From Salimicrobium halophilum (GTDB taxonomy: Bacteria > Bacillota > Bacilli > Bacillales > Halobacillaceae), in NCBI RefSeq assembly GCF_900100295.1, contig NZ_FNEV01000011.1:1-61775 (forward strand): 61,775 nt of DNA. The letters are read 5' to 3'. The notes under the pieces are model-generated. The model was given only the letters and a program-made list of their open reading frames with translations. It had not been told where the DNA came from and searched no databases. A program made the position numbers and the translations under genes. Shown here in pieces: positions 7,462 through 17,174 of this stretch; position 1 is the first letter of the stretch; every line of letters begins with the position of its first letter.

Positions 7462-8295
7462 TTAGAGTCTTCTCATCGTATTCTTGATCGTACCGAGACC
7501 TTCAATGGACACTTCCACTTCATCTCCATCTTTCAGCCACTCTTTGTCATCGAGTTCCATGATGACTCCTTCAGGCGTACCGGTCAAAATGACGTCTCCC
7601 GGCTTCAATGTCATATAATCAGAAATATAGCTGATCAGCGTCGCACAGTCAAAAATAAGATCCGACGTGTTCGAATCCTGACGCAATTCGCCGTTCAGTT
7701 TCAGCTGAATATGTAAGGAATCAGGGTCCCCCGCTTCATCGGCAGTCGTCACATAGGGACCGAGCGGTAAGAAACCATCCGGTGACTTCCCGAGAAGCCA
7801 CTGCTTCGTCCGGAACTGCAGATCTCTCGCCGTCAAATCATTGGCAGGACTGAAGCCCGCTACGTATTTCAGGGCATCTTCTTTCTTCACGTGCTTCGCT
7901 TCTTTCCCGATAACGATCGCAAGTTCCGCTTCGTAATCCATTTCCTTCGCATCTGCCGGAATAGTGACGGAAGTATCCGGTCCGGTAAGAGCATTGCCGA
8001 ATTTATTGAACAATAACGGAAAGTCCGGAGCATCCATCCCTGAGCGGTCTGCGTGTTTCTGATAATTCAAGCCGCTGCAGATGATTTTTTCCGGACGATC
8101 CACACACGGCCCTAATGCAGCATCCTGAACAAGCGGAGCCTCTGTGAGGAATTCCTCCACTTCTGATTTTTTCTTTCCATACCACTCCAGGAATTCCGGA
8201 ACCGTTTTCACTTTTGCCGATACATCGAGAACTCCCTGATCTGTAAGAACCCCAGGGGCCAATTTTTCTTCTTTTTGAAACGTTACAATTTTCAT
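7462..8295 (-). CDS. fumarylacetoacetate hydrolase (FAA) family protein
   Basis: A 277-residue enzyme of the FAA-hydrolase/2-hydroxyhepta-2,4-diene-1,7-dioate isomerase family. Visible signatures are CSGLNYQKHA, the metal-binding acidic motif DYEAELAIVIG, the block NDLTARDLQ and the C-terminal LTGTPEGV. Relatives hydrolyse or decarboxylate acylpyruvates and beta-keto acids, or isomerise in aromatic-acid breakdown; the substrate cannot be told from sequence. ATG 8295, preceded by AGAGGAGG, gives the family start MKIVTF; the longer frame from 8343 lacks a ribosome-binding site. It heads the three-gene operon ending at 4856. Confidence 0.9.
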   Translation of the reverse strand: MKIVTFQKEEKLAPGVLTDQGVLDVSAKVKTVPEFLEWYGKKKSEVEEFLTEAPLVQDAALGPCVDRPEKIICSGLNYQKHADRSGMDAPDFPLLFNKFGNALTGPDTSVTIPADAKEMDYEAELAIVIGKEAKHVKKEDALKYVAGFSPANDLTARDLQFRTKQWLLGKSPDGFLPLGPYVTTADEAGDPDSLHIQLKLNGELRQDSNTSDLIFDCATLISYISDYMTLKPGDVILTGTPEGVIMELDDKEWLKDGDEVEVSIEGLGTIKNTMRRL

Positions 8296-8401
8296 ATTCC
8301 TGCCTCCTCTATAACAATAACCATTCTTTCCCTTTCGTATCATACCCTATTCGGCTGAGCTCTAAGCGCACCCGGATCTAATCACTCCGCGGTTTTGCCA
8401 T

Positions 8402-8431
8402 AAAAAAACTCTTTCCATGCTTAGGAAAGAG
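8402..8431 (-). terminator. terminator of the 96-residue orphan gene
   Basis: CTCTTTCC/GGAAAGAG (8409-8416, 8424-8431) with a 7-base loop is followed on the minus strand by seven T. A second hairpin, AAGCACAC/GTGTGCTT, lies just before it at about 8433-8460, close to the stop codon. Confidence 0.82.
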
Positions 8432-8463
8432 GAAGCACACTCACGAGGTGTGGTGTGCTTTTA

Positions 8464-8754
8464 TCACCTGGAAATAGCCAGACGTTTTTTCAGATAACAG
8501 GCATCCCGCATATCCTCCGATAAATCGAACATTCCCTCGTCGATCATCACGATCAGGCTCATCAGAAACGACCTTGCCGAATCTTCAAGACGAACAATAT
8601 CTTTCTGCCGAACAACACGATAGGTCTTATGACCATTTTCCTTGTACTGCAAGTGTATATGTCGTGTTCCCTGGTAATCGATGAGGGTGAAAGCGATTTT
8701 GGATGGATATGTGGGATAATCCCAGCGGAACCCGTATCCGGAATCGAGCCACAT
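8464..8754 (-). CDS. small protein of unknown function (96 aa)
   Basis: A 96-residue soluble protein with no domain I recognise. It has an aromatic N-terminal half (Tyr and Trp rich, beta-like: FTLIDYQG, HIHLQYKENG, TYRVVRQ) and a helical C-terminal half ending in basic residues. Reality is supported by GGGAGG seven bases before ATG 8754, a promoter-like pair upstream, and a good terminator downstream. It occupies the place where B. subtilis has ybaK (between rpsI and cwlD), but I see no resemblance to YbaK. Function unknown. Confidence 0.7.
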   Translation of the reverse strand: MWLDSGYGFRWDYPTYPSKIAFTLIDYQGTRHIHLQYKENGHKTYRVVRQKDIVRLEDSARSFLMSLIVMIDEGMFDLSEDMRDACYLKKRLAISR

Positions 8755-8835
8755 TACGTATCCCTCCCATTCTATGTATCATCGATCTTGTTGCGGAAAA
8801 TTTCATTCCTCCGTTTATATGTGCTACTTATGAAT

Positions 8836-8863
8836 ATTGTATCATTCATTGCTTCATATACAA
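8836..8863 (-). promoter_or_regulatory. possible promoter of the 96-residue gene
   Basis: TTGTAT (8858-8863) and TACAAT (8836-8841) with a 16-base spacer on the minus strand. The -35 overlaps the T-tract of the rpsI terminator, a compact terminator-promoter junction. Confidence 0.4.
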
Positions 8864-8897
8864 AAAAACCCTCTTCCCGGTGAGGGGAAAAGGGTTT
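8862..8897 (-). terminator. terminator after rpsI
   Basis: ACCCTCTTCCC pairs imperfectly with GGGGAAAAGGGT around the loop GGTGA, and seven T follow on the minus strand. It ends the rplM-rpsI transcript 13 bases past the rpsI stop. Confidence 0.85.
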
Positions 8898-8909
8898 TCG
8901 TAATGATTC

Positions 8910-9302
8910 TTAACGCTTCGAGAACTGTGGTGCACGACGTGCTTTCTTAAGACCGTATTTCTTACGCTCTTTCATACGTGCGTCACGAGTCAAGAGACCA
9001 GCGCGCTTAAGTGGTGTGCGGTATTCAGGGTCCGCTTCTAGAAGCGCACGTGCGACACCGTGACGGATCGCGCCTGCCTGACCTGTGAATCCACCACCAT
9101 CAACGTTTGCGTAAACGTCGTAGTTACCTTCAGTTTCTGTTACAGCTAGAGGCTGCTTCAGAATAACGCGAAGAGTTTCCAGTGGGAAATATTCTTGTGC
9201 ATCGGTTTTATTTACGATTACTTTGCCGGTTCCTGGGACGAGACGTACGCGAGCCGTAGACTTCTTACGACGTCCTGTACCGGAGTATTGTACTTGTGCC
9301 AC
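8910..9302 (-). CDS. rpsI: 30S ribosomal protein S9
   Basis: The 130-residue protein begins [20 protein letters not shown] and ends in the basic tail [11 protein letters not shown] typical of S9, whose C-terminal Arg reaches the P-site tRNA in the 30S head. It follows rplM by 21 bases in the conserved rplM-rpsI pair. Full length, no oddities. Confidence 0.98.
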   Translation of the reverse strand: MAQVQYSGTGRRKKSTARVRLVPGTGKVIVNKTDAQEYFPLETLRVILKQPLAVTETEGNYDVYANVDGGGFTGQAGAIRHGVARALLEADPEYRTPLKRAGLLTRDARMKERKKYGLKKARRAPQFSKR

Positions 9303-9323
9303 TCTTGATTACCTCCTTTATTA

Positions 9324-9761
9324 TTAGCCGCGAAGTTCGTAAACTTCTGGTTGTTGTGCTTCGTGCTTATGCTCTGCTCCAGCATAGACATGAAGTTTTT
9401 TGCCCATTTTACGTCCTAGGCTTCCTTTTGGCAGCATGCCTTTGATTGATTTCTCAAGCATACGCTCCGGGAATTTCTCGCGCATTTCGTTAGCGGAGCG
9501 AACTTTCAGTCCACCTGGGTGGTTGGAGTGACGATAATATTTCTTATCCTGCCACTTGTTTCCTGTAAGTTCGATTTTTTCAGCGTTGATAATGATTACG
9601 TTATCACCAGTGTCGACGTGTGGAGTGTATGTCGCTTTGTGCTTTCCGCGAAGGATTGAAGCAACTTCAGTGGATAGACGACCAAGTGTCTGTCCTGCTG
9701 CATCCACAACATACCATTTGCGTTCCACGTTTGCTTCATTAGCCATGAATGTTGTACGCAT
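9324..9761 (-). CDS. rplM: 50S ribosomal protein L13
   Basis: A 145-residue L13 with the family blocks [31 protein letters not shown] and [11 protein letters not shown]13 is an early assembly protein of the 50S subunit. The start MRTTFMAN matches Bacillus homologues. It is transcribed from its own promoter through an L13-type leader (9762-9867), separately from the truA gene upstream. Confidence 0.98.
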   Translation of the reverse strand: MRTTFMANEANVERKWYVVDAAGQTLGRLSTEVASILRGKHKATYTPHVDTGDNVIIINAEKIELTGNKWQDKKYYRHSNHPGGLKVRSANEMREKFPERMLEKSIKGMLPKGSLGRKMGKKLHVYAGAEHKHEAQQPEVYELRG

Positions 9762-9867
9762 GTCGGTTTCCCTCCTGTTTTTCGTTGAGTTCTTTAAGTC
9801 TGATTCGATTTATATTTCAATACGATTAGTTTCCGGGGCTAATCGTGGTACAGAAATAAAATGCCAC
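9762..9867 (-). promoter_or_regulatory. L13-type mRNA leader of rplM-rpsI
   Basis: The untranslated leader contains a stable stem, CGATTAG (9822-9828) with CTAATCG (9839-9845), and then an AGGAGGG ribosome-binding site. Firmicute rplM messages carry a conserved L13-binding leader used for autoregulation; position and hairpin fit, but I could not test a covariance model. Confidence 0.65.
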
Positions 9868-9872
9868 AAGAT

Positions 9873-9902
9873 ATAATATAACAATTCTACACCAAATGTC
9901 AA
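9873..9902 (-). promoter_or_regulatory. rplM-rpsI promoter (sigma-A)
   Basis: Consensus TTGACA (9897-9902) and TATTAT (9873-9878), spacer 18 bases, just past the end of truA. Transcription would start near 9865, at the beginning of the L13 leader. Confidence 0.8.
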
Positions 9903-9932
9903 TAGGAACACCAGGATTCGTTGCTTTTTTCT

Positions 9933-10673
9933 TCAGTAGTTTACTTCCCATAAGAACAACCCGTGTCCCGGAGTCGTAAAACCGGCAAGACGACGGTTGT
10001 GCTCATCGAGGGCGCGGGGGATCGTATCGATCTCTTTCTTCCCTTCCCCGATTTCGAGAAGCGTCCCCATCATGATACGAACCATATTATATAGAAATCC
10101 GTCTCCCTGGACGATAAATTCCAGTTCTTCCCCGTTACGGTGCAGTTCCGCCCGGGAAATCGTGCGGATCTTATTCCCTTTCAGCGTAGTTTTCGCTGAG
10201 CAGAAAGCCGTGAAGTCATGGGTCCCTTCAAAATACTTTACCGCTTTCTCCATTTTTTCGATGTCCAGGTTACGGGGGAAGTGGAACACCGTTCTTCTCC
10301 GGAAGACATCCCTCGACTTGGACGCCCTCACGTAATACCGGTACTCCTTCGCTTTCACATCGAACTGGGCATGGAAATCTTCCGGTACATACTTTGCGCT
10401 TTTTACATAAATATCCGCAGGCATCAGTGTTTCCAGTGCCCGGACCCAGCGATTCTCCGGGACAGAGAGATGGGTGTCGAAGTGGAAGACCTGCCCTTTG
10501 GCATGCACCCCGGCATCCGTCCGACCTGAAGAGATGATACGGATATGTTCCCCTTTATGCATGGTCGTCAAAGCTTTCTCGATCTCTTCCTGAACAGTCT
10601 TGCCATTCGGCTGGATCTGATACCCGGAATACCCGGTTCCATCGTATTCTACAACGCATTTCACTCGTGCCAT
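9933..10673 (-). CDS. truA: tRNA pseudouridine synthase A
   Basis: A 246-residue TruA-family enzyme that makes pseudouridine at positions 38-40 of the tRNA anticodon arm. The catalytic Asp lies in SSGRTDAGVHAKGQ (near residue 51); other family marks are VEYDGTGYSGYQ near the N-terminus and DFTAFCSA. ATG 10673 is preferred to the adjoining GTG 10676. It follows ecfT by a few bases, as in B. subtilis (ecfA1-ecfA2-ecfT-truA). Confidence 0.95.
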   Translation of the reverse strand: MARVKCVVEYDGTGYSGYQIQPNGKTVQEEIEKALTTMHKGEHIRIISSGRTDAGVHAKGQVFHFDTHLSVPENRWVRALETLMPADIYVKSAKYVPEDFHAQFDVKAKEYRYYVRASKSRDVFRRRTVFHFPRNLDIEKMEKAVKYFEGTHDFTAFCSAKTTLKGNKIRTISRAELHRNGEELEFIVQGDGFLYNMVRIMMGTLLEIGEGKKEIDTIPRALDEHNRRLAGFTTPGHGLFLWEVNY

Positions 10674-10679
10674 CACTTG

Positions 10680-11477
10680 TCACATCCTTGTTCCTATCGT
10701 AGCTGCTATAACCAGAAGGAAGAATAGAAACGCGGAGTAATCCTTCTTGTAAAAGACCAGCTCCCGAATTTTCGTTCTCCCCTCTCCTCCCTGGTATCCT
10801 CTCGCTTCCATCGCCATCGCCAGTTCCTCCGCGCGTTTGAACGCACTGACGAACAGAGGGATGAGCAAAGGAATGATCGCACTCATACGGTCCTTTATAG
10901 AGCCTGTACGGAAATCGACGCCGCGGGAGGCCTGGGCTTTCGATATTTTCTCCGCTTCCTGCATCAACGTCGGTATGAAGCGAAGGGAAATCGACATCAT
11001 AAGCGCGAGTTCATGGACAGGGAATTTTATTCTTTTCAGGGGATGCAAAAGAGATTCGATCGCATCCGTAATCTCGATCGGTGACGTCGTCAACGTCAGC
11101 AACGACGTGAACAGGATCAGCAGGAAGAAACGAAGGGATAGAGTCGCTCCCTGAATGAGAGATTCTTCATAAAATGGGAAGCCCAGAACGGTGAAAAGGA
11201 TGTCCCCTTGCCTTGAGACGAACAGATGAAGAAGAAACGTGAAAATGATCAGAAACCACACAGGCTTCAACCCCTTAGCGACGAATGAGAGGGGTACTCT
11301 CGTAGCCAGAGCGGTTCCTATGGCGAACGCAGTAAGAATCGCGTAGCTCCACACAGAATTAGCAAAGAATACGGTGATGACGAAAAAGAAGATGATCAGA
11401 ATCTTCGTCCTTGGATCCAATCGGTGAATCAGGGAGTGACCCGGCACGTACTGGCCGATGATCATCGAGTTATTCAT
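10680..11477 (-). CDS. ecfT: ECF transporter T component (energy-coupling transmembrane protein)
   Basis: A 265-residue membrane protein with about five or six hydrophobic segments. It carries the two Ala-Arg-Gly coupling motifs of EcfT (ASRGVDF and MEARGYQ), which pack on the ATPases. It joins EcfA1 and EcfA2 to make the shared energy module used by several vitamin-binding S components. ATG 11477 has GGGGAG six bases upstream; ATG 11483 would overlap that site. The gene overlaps the end of ecfA2, implying translational coupling. No S component is encoded in the window. Confidence 0.95.
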   Translation of the reverse strand: MNNSMIIGQYVPGHSLIHRLDPRTKILIIFFFVITVFFANSVWSYAILTAFAIGTALATRVPLSFVAKGLKPVWFLIIFTFLLHLFVSRQGDILFTVLGFPFYEESLIQGATLSLRFFLLILFTSLLTLTTSPIEITDAIESLLHPLKRIKFPVHELALMMSISLRFIPTLMQEAEKISKAQASRGVDFRTGSIKDRMSAIIPLLIPLFVSAFKRAEELAMAMEARGYQGGEGRTKIRELVFYKKDYSAFLFFLLVIAATIGTRM

Positions 11478-12342
11478 GCCCATCTCCCCTTCCGAGTTCT
11501 GACGTCAAATCCTTTGCTAATTCAGCGAGGGACTGCTTTCTGTAATCGATGGCTACACCGAGACGATTCTCCACTTTTTCCAGGAAGGCAAGCACTTCCG
11601 GCACATCGAGTTGTACATCACGTAATTGTTCTTTTTGCTTGAACACTTCGAGAGGTTCCCCTTCCATGAACTTCTTCCCTTCGTTCATGATGACGACGCT
11701 GTCCGCATACGTCAGAGCGTCTTCCATACTGTGGGTGACGAGAACCGTTGTAAGTCCTTCCTGTTCATGCAGACGGTAGAACATCTCCATCATTTCCTTC
11801 TGGCCTCTCGGGTCAAGACCCGCGGTGGGTTCATCGAGAACGAGTACCTCAGGCTTCATCGCAAGCACTCCTGCGATAGCGACCCTTCGCATCTGCCCTC
11901 CACTCAGATCGAAAGGGGACTTGTCTTTCATTTCTTCTGACAATTGAACCGCCTCAAGGGCATCAGCGACTCTCTGCTCGATTTCCGCCTCTTCTACGCC
12001 GAAGTTCTTCGGACCGAAGGCGATATCTTTCTCCACCGTTTCCTCAAAGAGCTGATGCTCCGGGTATTGGAAAACGATTCCCGTCTTTTCCCGTAGATCC
12101 CGAAGGTGCTTGTTCTTCTTGCCGGCTTCGATGACGAAACCGCCGACTTGTACCGTTCCCTCTGTCGGCTGAAGAAGTCCGTTGATGTGCTGGATCAATG
12201 TCGACTTACCGGAACCGGTATGGCCGATGACAGCTGCAAAGGAGCCGGACGGAACATGCATGGAAAAATTCTCAAGGGCTCTATACTCGAACGGTGTCCC
12301 CGGACTATATATATAATTCACATCTTTGAACGTAAGTTCCAT
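11470..12342 (-). CDS. ecfA2: ECF transporter ATP-binding protein EcfA2
   Basis: A 290-residue ABC ATPase: Walker [10 protein letters not shown] (near 41), Q-loop FQYPEHQLF, signature LSGGQMRR, Walker [11 protein letters not shown], and a switch His in VTHSMEDA. The Q-helix motif after the Q-loop and the partner ecfA1 and ecfT genes mark it as an energy-coupling-factor ATPase rather than an ordinary ABC protein. Its start lies inside the 3' end of ecfA1 (25-base overlap). Confidence 0.95.
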   Translation of the reverse strand: MELTFKDVNYIYSPGTPFEYRALENFSMHVPSGSFAAVIGHTGSGKSTLIQHINGLLQPTEGTVQVGGFVIEAGKKNKHLRDLREKTGIVFQYPEHQLFEETVEKDIAFGPKNFGVEEAEIEQRVADALEAVQLSEEMKDKSPFDLSGGQMRRVAIAGVLAMKPEVLVLDEPTAGLDPRGQKEMMEMFYRLHEQEGLTTVLVTHSMEDALTYADSVVIMNEGKKFMEGEPLEVFKQKEQLRDVQLDVPEVLAFLEKVENRLGVAIDYRKQSLAELAKDLTSELGRGDGHE

Positions 12343-13154
12343 AGCTCCTCCACCATCTCCTCATGATTTAACGGTTCTTCCTTCACATGAACCCCCTGGC
12401 TCCTCAGTTCCTCCGTCAGTTTCGCAACGAAAGGAACATCCAGCCCAATACGGGAAAGGGCTTCTTTATGGGAAAACACTTCTCTCGGCGTTCCTTCGAA
12501 CCACACTTCTCCTTCATTCATCACGATGACACGATCCGCCGCTACAATCTCGTTCAGATCATGCGTGATCGTAATCAACGTAAGGTCGGATTCCTGCTGG
12601 ACATTACGCACCGTCTCCAATATTTCCTGACGGCCTTTCGGATCGAGCATCGCCGTCGCTTCATCGAGGATCATATAATCAGGTGCCACGGCAAGTACGC
12701 CAGCGATAGCTACACGCTGCTTCTGCCCTCCGGAGAGCCTATGGGGTTCATGCTCTTCATACGCTTCCATCTGAACAGCTTTCAGGCTTTCAGGGACCTT
12801 CCGCAGCATATCTTCCCGGGGAATACCCCTATTCTCCATACCGAAAGCCACATCATCCCTTACAGTCGTTCCTACGAACTGATTGTCAGGATTTTGGAAG
12901 ACCATGCCTACCTGTTTCCTGACATCCCAGACGTTCTCTTCTCCAATCACTTCTCCACTCACTCTTACCTCTCCAGATTCAGCGAAAAGAAGACCATTCA
13001 TCAGCTTAGCAATGGTCGACTTACCGGAACCATTATGACCGATGATCGCTACCCATTCGCCACGATCTATAGAAAAGTCCACATCTTTCAATACACGGGG
13101 AGCGTCCTCCTGGTATCGAAAACTCACATTACGAAACTCTACCTGTTCGCTCAC
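12318..13154 (-). CDS. ecfA1: ECF transporter ATP-binding protein EcfA1
   Basis: A 278-residue ABC ATPase with Walker [11 protein letters not shown]-loop [10 protein letters not shown], signature LSGGQKQR, Walker [10 protein letters not shown] and switch [11 protein letters not shown] 13154 was chosen because AGGAGG lies nine bases before it, giving MSEQVEF; the upstream ATG at 13172 overlaps that site. It is first in the ecfA1-ecfA2-ecfT-truA cluster, separated from rplQ by a strong hairpin terminator. Confidence 0.94.
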   Translation of the reverse strand: MSEQVEFRNVSFRYQEDAPRVLKDVDFSIDRGEWVAIIGHNGSGKSTIAKLMNGLLFAESGEVRVSGEVIGEENVWDVRKQVGMVFQNPDNQFVGTTVRDDVAFGMENRGIPREDMLRKVPESLKAVQMEAYEEHEPHRLSGGQKQRVAIAGVLAVAPDYMILDEATAMLDPKGRQEILETVRNVQQESDLTLITITHDLNEIVAADRVIVMNEGEVWFEGTPREVFSHKEALSRIGLDVPFVAKLTEELRSQGVHVKEEPLNHEEMVEELWNLRSKM

Positions 13155-13212
13155 TCCGACTCGCCTCCTCATCCATCCGGGAAAATACAGGTCTTCCTTG
13201 TTCTGATGTCAC

Positions 13213-13262
13213 AAAAAAAGGGCTGGAGTCAATCTCACGAATGAGATTCCGTCCTGCCCTTT
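13213..13262 (-). terminator. terminator of the S10-spc-alpha superoperon (after rplQ)
   Basis: AAAGGGC (13217-13223) pairs with GCCCTTT (13256-13262), with a long inner stem AATCTCA/TGAGATT, and a seven-T tail on the minus strand. It closes the ribosomal superoperon just past rplQ. Confidence 0.88.
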
Positions 13263-13276
13263 CGGTATTATCAGAC

Positions 13277-13633
13277 TTATACAAGTTCGATAATCGCCAT
13301 TTTTGCACCGTCACCTTTACGCGCATCGAGTTTCAATACACGAGTGTAACCACCCTGACGGTCTGCATAACGTGGACCGATATCAGAGAACAGCTTCTGA
13401 AGAGCAGTCTCAGCTCCTTCTTCATCCGCATCCTGCTTGTAAAGGAACGACTCTGCCTGGCGGCGTGCGTGCAAGTCGCCACGCTTTCCAAGTGTAATCA
13501 TTTTTTCAACGACGGAACGAAGTTCTTTCGCTTTCGCTTCTGTCGTTTCCAAACGTTCATGAACAATAAGATCTGTTGCGAGGTTGCGCATCATAGCCAC
13601 GCGGTGATCTGTTTTACGTCCTAGCTTTCTCAT
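13277..13633 (-). CDS. rplQ: 50S ribosomal protein L17
   Basis: A 118-residue L17, starting [20 protein letters not shown], which lies near the peptide-exit tunnel surface of the 50S subunit. It is the last gene of the superoperon, 38 bases after rpoA, in conserved order. Confidence 0.98.
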   Translation of the reverse strand: MRKLGRKTDHRVAMMRNLATDLIVHERLETTEAKAKELRSVVEKMITLGKRGDLHARRQAESFLYKQDADEEGAETALQKLFSDIGPRYADRQGGYTRVLKLDARKGDGAKMAIIELV

Positions 13634-13671
13634 CGATAACCCTCCCTTTTACGATGGTGTCTTATTTAACG

Positions 13672-14616
13672 TTAGTCTTCTTTACGAAGGCCAAGGCCAA
13701 GTTCGTTGAGCTTGTACTTGACTTCTTCTAACGATTTACGACCTAGATTACGAACTTTCATCATATCATCTTCGCTCTTATTCGCCAGTTCCTGCACCGT
13801 GTTGATACCGGCACGCTTCAGGCAGTTATAAGAACGGACAGACAGATCCAGTTCTTCGATAGTCATTTCCAAGACTTTCTCTTTCTGGTCTTCTTCTTTT
13901 TCAACCATGATTTCAGCATTCTTCGCTTCATCGGTAAGACCGACAAAGATATTCAAATGCTCCATATATACTTTTGCCCCTAAGGAGATCGCTTCCTCCG
14001 GACGAATGCTTCCATCCGTCCAAACATCCAATGTCAGCTTATCAAAGTTTGAAATGTGCCCGACACGGGTATTTTCCACTTGATATGTGACACGAGAGAC
14101 AGGGGTGAAGATTGAGTCAACCGGAATAACTCCAATAGGCAGATCTTCGTGATTGTTGCCTTCAGCCGGGCGATATCCTCTACCACTTTCAGCCGTAATA
14201 CGCATACGAAGCGTCGTATTGCTATCAAGGGTAGCAATGTGTAGGTCCGGGTTCAGAACCTCGACGTCACTGTCATGAGTAATATCAGCAGCGGTGACTT
14301 TCCCTTCTCCCTGGACATCCACTTCTAAAGTCTTCTCTTCGTCAGAATAAATCTTCAAAGCAAGTTTCTTCAGATTCAAAACGACAGTCGTCACATCTTC
14401 CATTACGCCTTCGATCGTGGAAAATTCATGAAGCACACCGTCAATTTGAACAGATGTCACAGCGGCGCCGGGAAGTGAGGATAATAGGATACGACGCAAG
14501 GAGTTCCCTAGTGTTGTACCATACCCACGCTCAAGCGGCTCGACGACGAATTTACCAAATGTAGAATCATCGCTGATCTCAACCGTTTCAATGTTTGGTT
14601 TCTCAATTTCGATCAT
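13672..14616 (-). CDS. rpoA: DNA-directed RNA polymerase subunit alpha
   Basis: A 314-residue alpha subunit. The N-terminal domain (about 1-230; [23 protein letters not shown]) dimerises and holds beta and beta'. A charged linker ([10 protein letters not shown]) follows, then a C-terminal domain with [20 protein letters not shown] and [10 protein letters not shown], which contacts UP elements and activators. The AAGGAGG site upstream of ATG 14616 is strong. The 175-base gap before it (14617-14791) holds a TATAAT at 14746-14751 with no well-placed -35. Confidence 0.98.
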   Translation of the reverse strand: MIEIEKPNIETVEISDDSTFGKFVVEPLERGYGTTLGNSLRRILLSSLPGAAVTSVQIDGVLHEFSTIEGVMEDVTTVVLNLKKLALKIYSDEEKTLEVDVQGEGKVTAADITHDSDVEVLNPDLHIATLDSNTTLRMRITAESGRGYRPAEGNNHEDLPIGVIPVDSIFTPVSRVTYQVENTRVGHISNFDKLTLDVWTDGSIRPEEAISLGAKVYMEHLNIFVGLTDEAKNAEIMVEKEEDQKEKVLEMTIEELDLSVRSYNCLKRAGINTVQELANKSEDDMMKVRNLGRKSLEEVKYKLNELGLGLRKED

Positions 14617-14791
14617 TTACACAAAAACCTCCTTCAAAACGTCGAAACCCCGGTCAGACATATGTCCAACCGAAATTCCTCAGGCAGGCAGCCCCTCTAA
14701 CAGTAAACTGCATCTCTACGGTCTAGTGGATGGCTGTTCTTAGTGATTATAACCCTCCGGAGAGAGTTCAAAACAATCCCAGACTAAAAAA

Positions 14792-15184
14792 TTACACGCG
14801 ACGACGTTTCGGTGGACGGCAACCATTGTGTGGAACTGGAGTCACATCTCTGATCGCAGTGATTTCGATACCTGCAGCCTGAATGGAACGGATAGCCGCT
14901 TCACGACCAGCGCCAGGGCCTTTGACCGTTACTTCAAGCTCTTTCATACCGTTATCCATTGCTTCTTTCGCAGAAGTTTCTGCAGCCATTTGTGCAGCGA
15001 ACGGTGTGGATTTACGGGAACCTTTGAAACCAAGGGTTCCGGCAGAGCTCCAGCTGATTACGTTACCTTGTACATCTGTGATCGTTACGATCGTGTTGTT
15101 GAACGTAGAGCGGATGTGTGCCACACCGGTCTCTATATTCTTTTTCACGCGTTTTTTACGAGTACGAACATTTTTACGTGCCAT
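14792..15184 (-). CDS. rpsK: 30S ribosomal protein S11
   Basis: A 130-residue S11 with [15 protein letters not shown], the FAAQMAAE block and the C-terminus [12 protein letters not shown]. It sits on the 30S platform near the mRNA exit. Conserved order rpsM-rpsK-rpoA. Confidence 0.98.
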   Translation of the reverse strand: MARKNVRTRKKRVKKNIETGVAHIRSTFNNTIVTITDVQGNVISWSSAGTLGFKGSRKSTPFAAQMAAETSAKEAMDNGMKELEVTVKGPGAGREAAIRSIQAAGIEITAIRDVTPVPHNGCRPPKRRRV

Positions 15185-15208
15185 AACTATACCTCCTTTA
15201 TTCAGTGA

Positions 15209-15574
15209 TTACTTACGTTTGTTAGCTACAGTACGACGAGGACCTTTACGAGTACGGGAGTTGTTCTTCGTCTTTTGACCGCGAGTCGGAAGACCACGAC
15301 GGTGACGGATACCACGGTAGGATCCGATTTCGATCAGACGCTTAATGTTAAGGGATGTCTCACGACGAAGGTCACCTTCAACATTGTATTTGTTCACTTC
15401 TGTACGGATTTTCGCAAGCTCGTCTTCAGTCAGATCACGAACGCGAGTCGTTTCGGAAACGCCAGCATCCTGGACGATTTGGCTCGCCAAAGATTTACCG
15501 ATTCCGTAAACATACGTCAATGAAATAGAAATTCGTTTATCACGAGGAATATCAACACCTGCTATACGTGCCAT
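15209..15574 (-). CDS. rpsM: 30S ribosomal protein S13
   Basis: A 121-residue S13 ([14 protein letters not shown] at the start, [19 protein letters not shown] near the end). It belongs to the 30S head and forms bridges with the 50S subunit. Normal length and position. Confidence 0.98.
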   Translation of the reverse strand: MARIAGVDIPRDKRISISLTYVYGIGKSLASQIVQDAGVSETTRVRDLTEDELAKIRTEVNKYNVEGDLRRETSLNIKRLIEIGSYRGIRHRRGLPTRGQKTKNNSRTRKGPRRTVANKRK

Positions 15575-15598
15575 AGGGAACGTGCACCTCCTTTTTTA

Positions 15599-15712
15599 TT
15601 AACCTTGTTTCTGTTTGTGTTTTGGATTATCACAAATTACCATTACTTTACCATTACGGCGAACAACTTTGCATTTCTCACAAATCTTCTTTACAGAAGC
15701 CCTTACCTTCAT
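15599..15712 (-). CDS. rpmJ: 50S ribosomal protein L36 (zinc-binding form)
   Basis: A 37-residue protein translated from the sequence as [20 protein letters not shown] and onward, ending HKQKQG. Three Cys and one His form the zinc knot (CEKC near residue 11, then C and H near 27-32), so this is the C+ type. AGGAGGT precedes ATG 15712. Located between infA and rpsM as in B. subtilis. Confidence 0.97.
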   Translation of the reverse strand: MKVRASVKKICEKCKVVRRNGKVMVICDNPKHKQKQG

Positions 15713-15744
15713 CATTCATACCTCCTCTTAGATCGGAGCTTATT

Positions 15745-15963
15745 CTATTTATAACGGTACGTAATACGTCCTTTAGTCAAATCGTATGGTGATAGTTCTA
15801 CCGTCACTTTATCACCAGGCAAGATCCGGATGAAGTTCATGCGAATCTTCCCTGAGACATGCGCAAGTACTGTATGCCCATTCTCGAGTTCTACTTTGAA
15901 CTGGGCATTAGGCAATGTCTCTACTACGGTTCCTTCAATTTCAATTACATCGTCTTTCGCCAT
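15745..15963 (-). CDS. infA: translation initiation factor IF-1
   Basis: A 72-residue S1/OB-fold protein ([43 protein letters not shown]) that binds the 30S A site during initiation. Its start overlaps the end of the KOW gene by 23 bases, suggesting coupled translation. Confidence 0.98.
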   Translation of the reverse strand: MAKDDVIEIEGTVVETLPNAQFKVELENGHTVLAHVSGKIRMNFIRILPGDKVTVELSPYDLTKGRITYRYK

Positions 15964-16276
15964 CGAGTTGATCTCCCTTCTCTAAATCAGTCACCTGTTC
16001 ACTGATATATTTACCTACAGCAAACCTTAGCTTGCCATTTGTGACGCGACCTGTTTCCAGAAGGCTGTGTTGGACTTCCGGAGAGACGAAGCTGGTACAA
16101 GATACATGCTGTATATTCTTCTTCTTCGGCCTGTCGTATTTCCTCTTCTCTCCGTCCGCAAGTAACACGAAACCATCATCGACAAAATCGATGATAACCG
16201 CATATTGACCTGCTTCCCGTCCACGCTCAATACGAACAACTTGACCTATTCGCGGACTCGATTCCGATTCACTCAA
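15941..16276 (-). CDS. KOW-domain RNA-binding protein (YbzG/L14e-like)
   Basis: A 111-residue protein with an N-terminal KOW-like segment ([33 protein letters not shown]). Homologues (YbzG) lie between map and infA in many Bacillales and are annotated as KOW or L14e-type RNA-binding proteins of unknown exact role, probably ribosome-associated. TTG 16276 was chosen because AAGGTGAT lies just before it; GTG 16309 has no site. Here the usual upstream partner map is missing. Confidence 0.85.
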   Translation of the reverse strand: MSESESSPRIGQVVRIERGREAGQYAVIIDFVDDGFVLLADGEKRKYDRPKKKNIQHVSCTSFVSPEVQHSLLETGRVTNGKLRFAVGKYISEQVTDLEKGDQLDGERRCN

Positions 16277-16386
16277 AGTACGATCACCTTCATTTAAAGT
16301 AATAAACACGGCAATCGCGTCGGAGAAGAATTACAAGCTTCCGCCGTTTCGCATTACCATTTTCGGACACTAACCTTGAACATAAC

Positions 16387-16444
16387 AAGGAACACTTCCA
16401 TTTTCAAGAGAAAAGTTTCAAGTGTACGAAGGGGAGTGTTCCTT
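16387..16444. repeat. 58-bp palindromic element where map is expected
   Basis: AAGGAACACT (16387-16396) is perfectly repeated inverted as AGTGTTCCTT (16435-16444), and an inner TTTTC/GAAAA pair (about 16401-16414) forms a second small stem. It lies in the 208-base gap between adk and the KOW gene that would normally hold methionine aminopeptidase. It could be a terminator, a small repeat element or a deletion scar; there is no T-run. Confidence 0.5.
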
Positions 16445-16484
16445 TCATGGTAACACTATTCCCCTGCCAGTTCTTTCTTAACCG

Positions 16485-17174
<690 letters not shown>

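Noticed and set aside
12387-13244. A 285-residue plus-strand open frame
   Set aside because: It lies fully antisense to ecfA1, shows no domain, and has no ribosome-binding site; it is a shadow of the real ABC ATPase gene.
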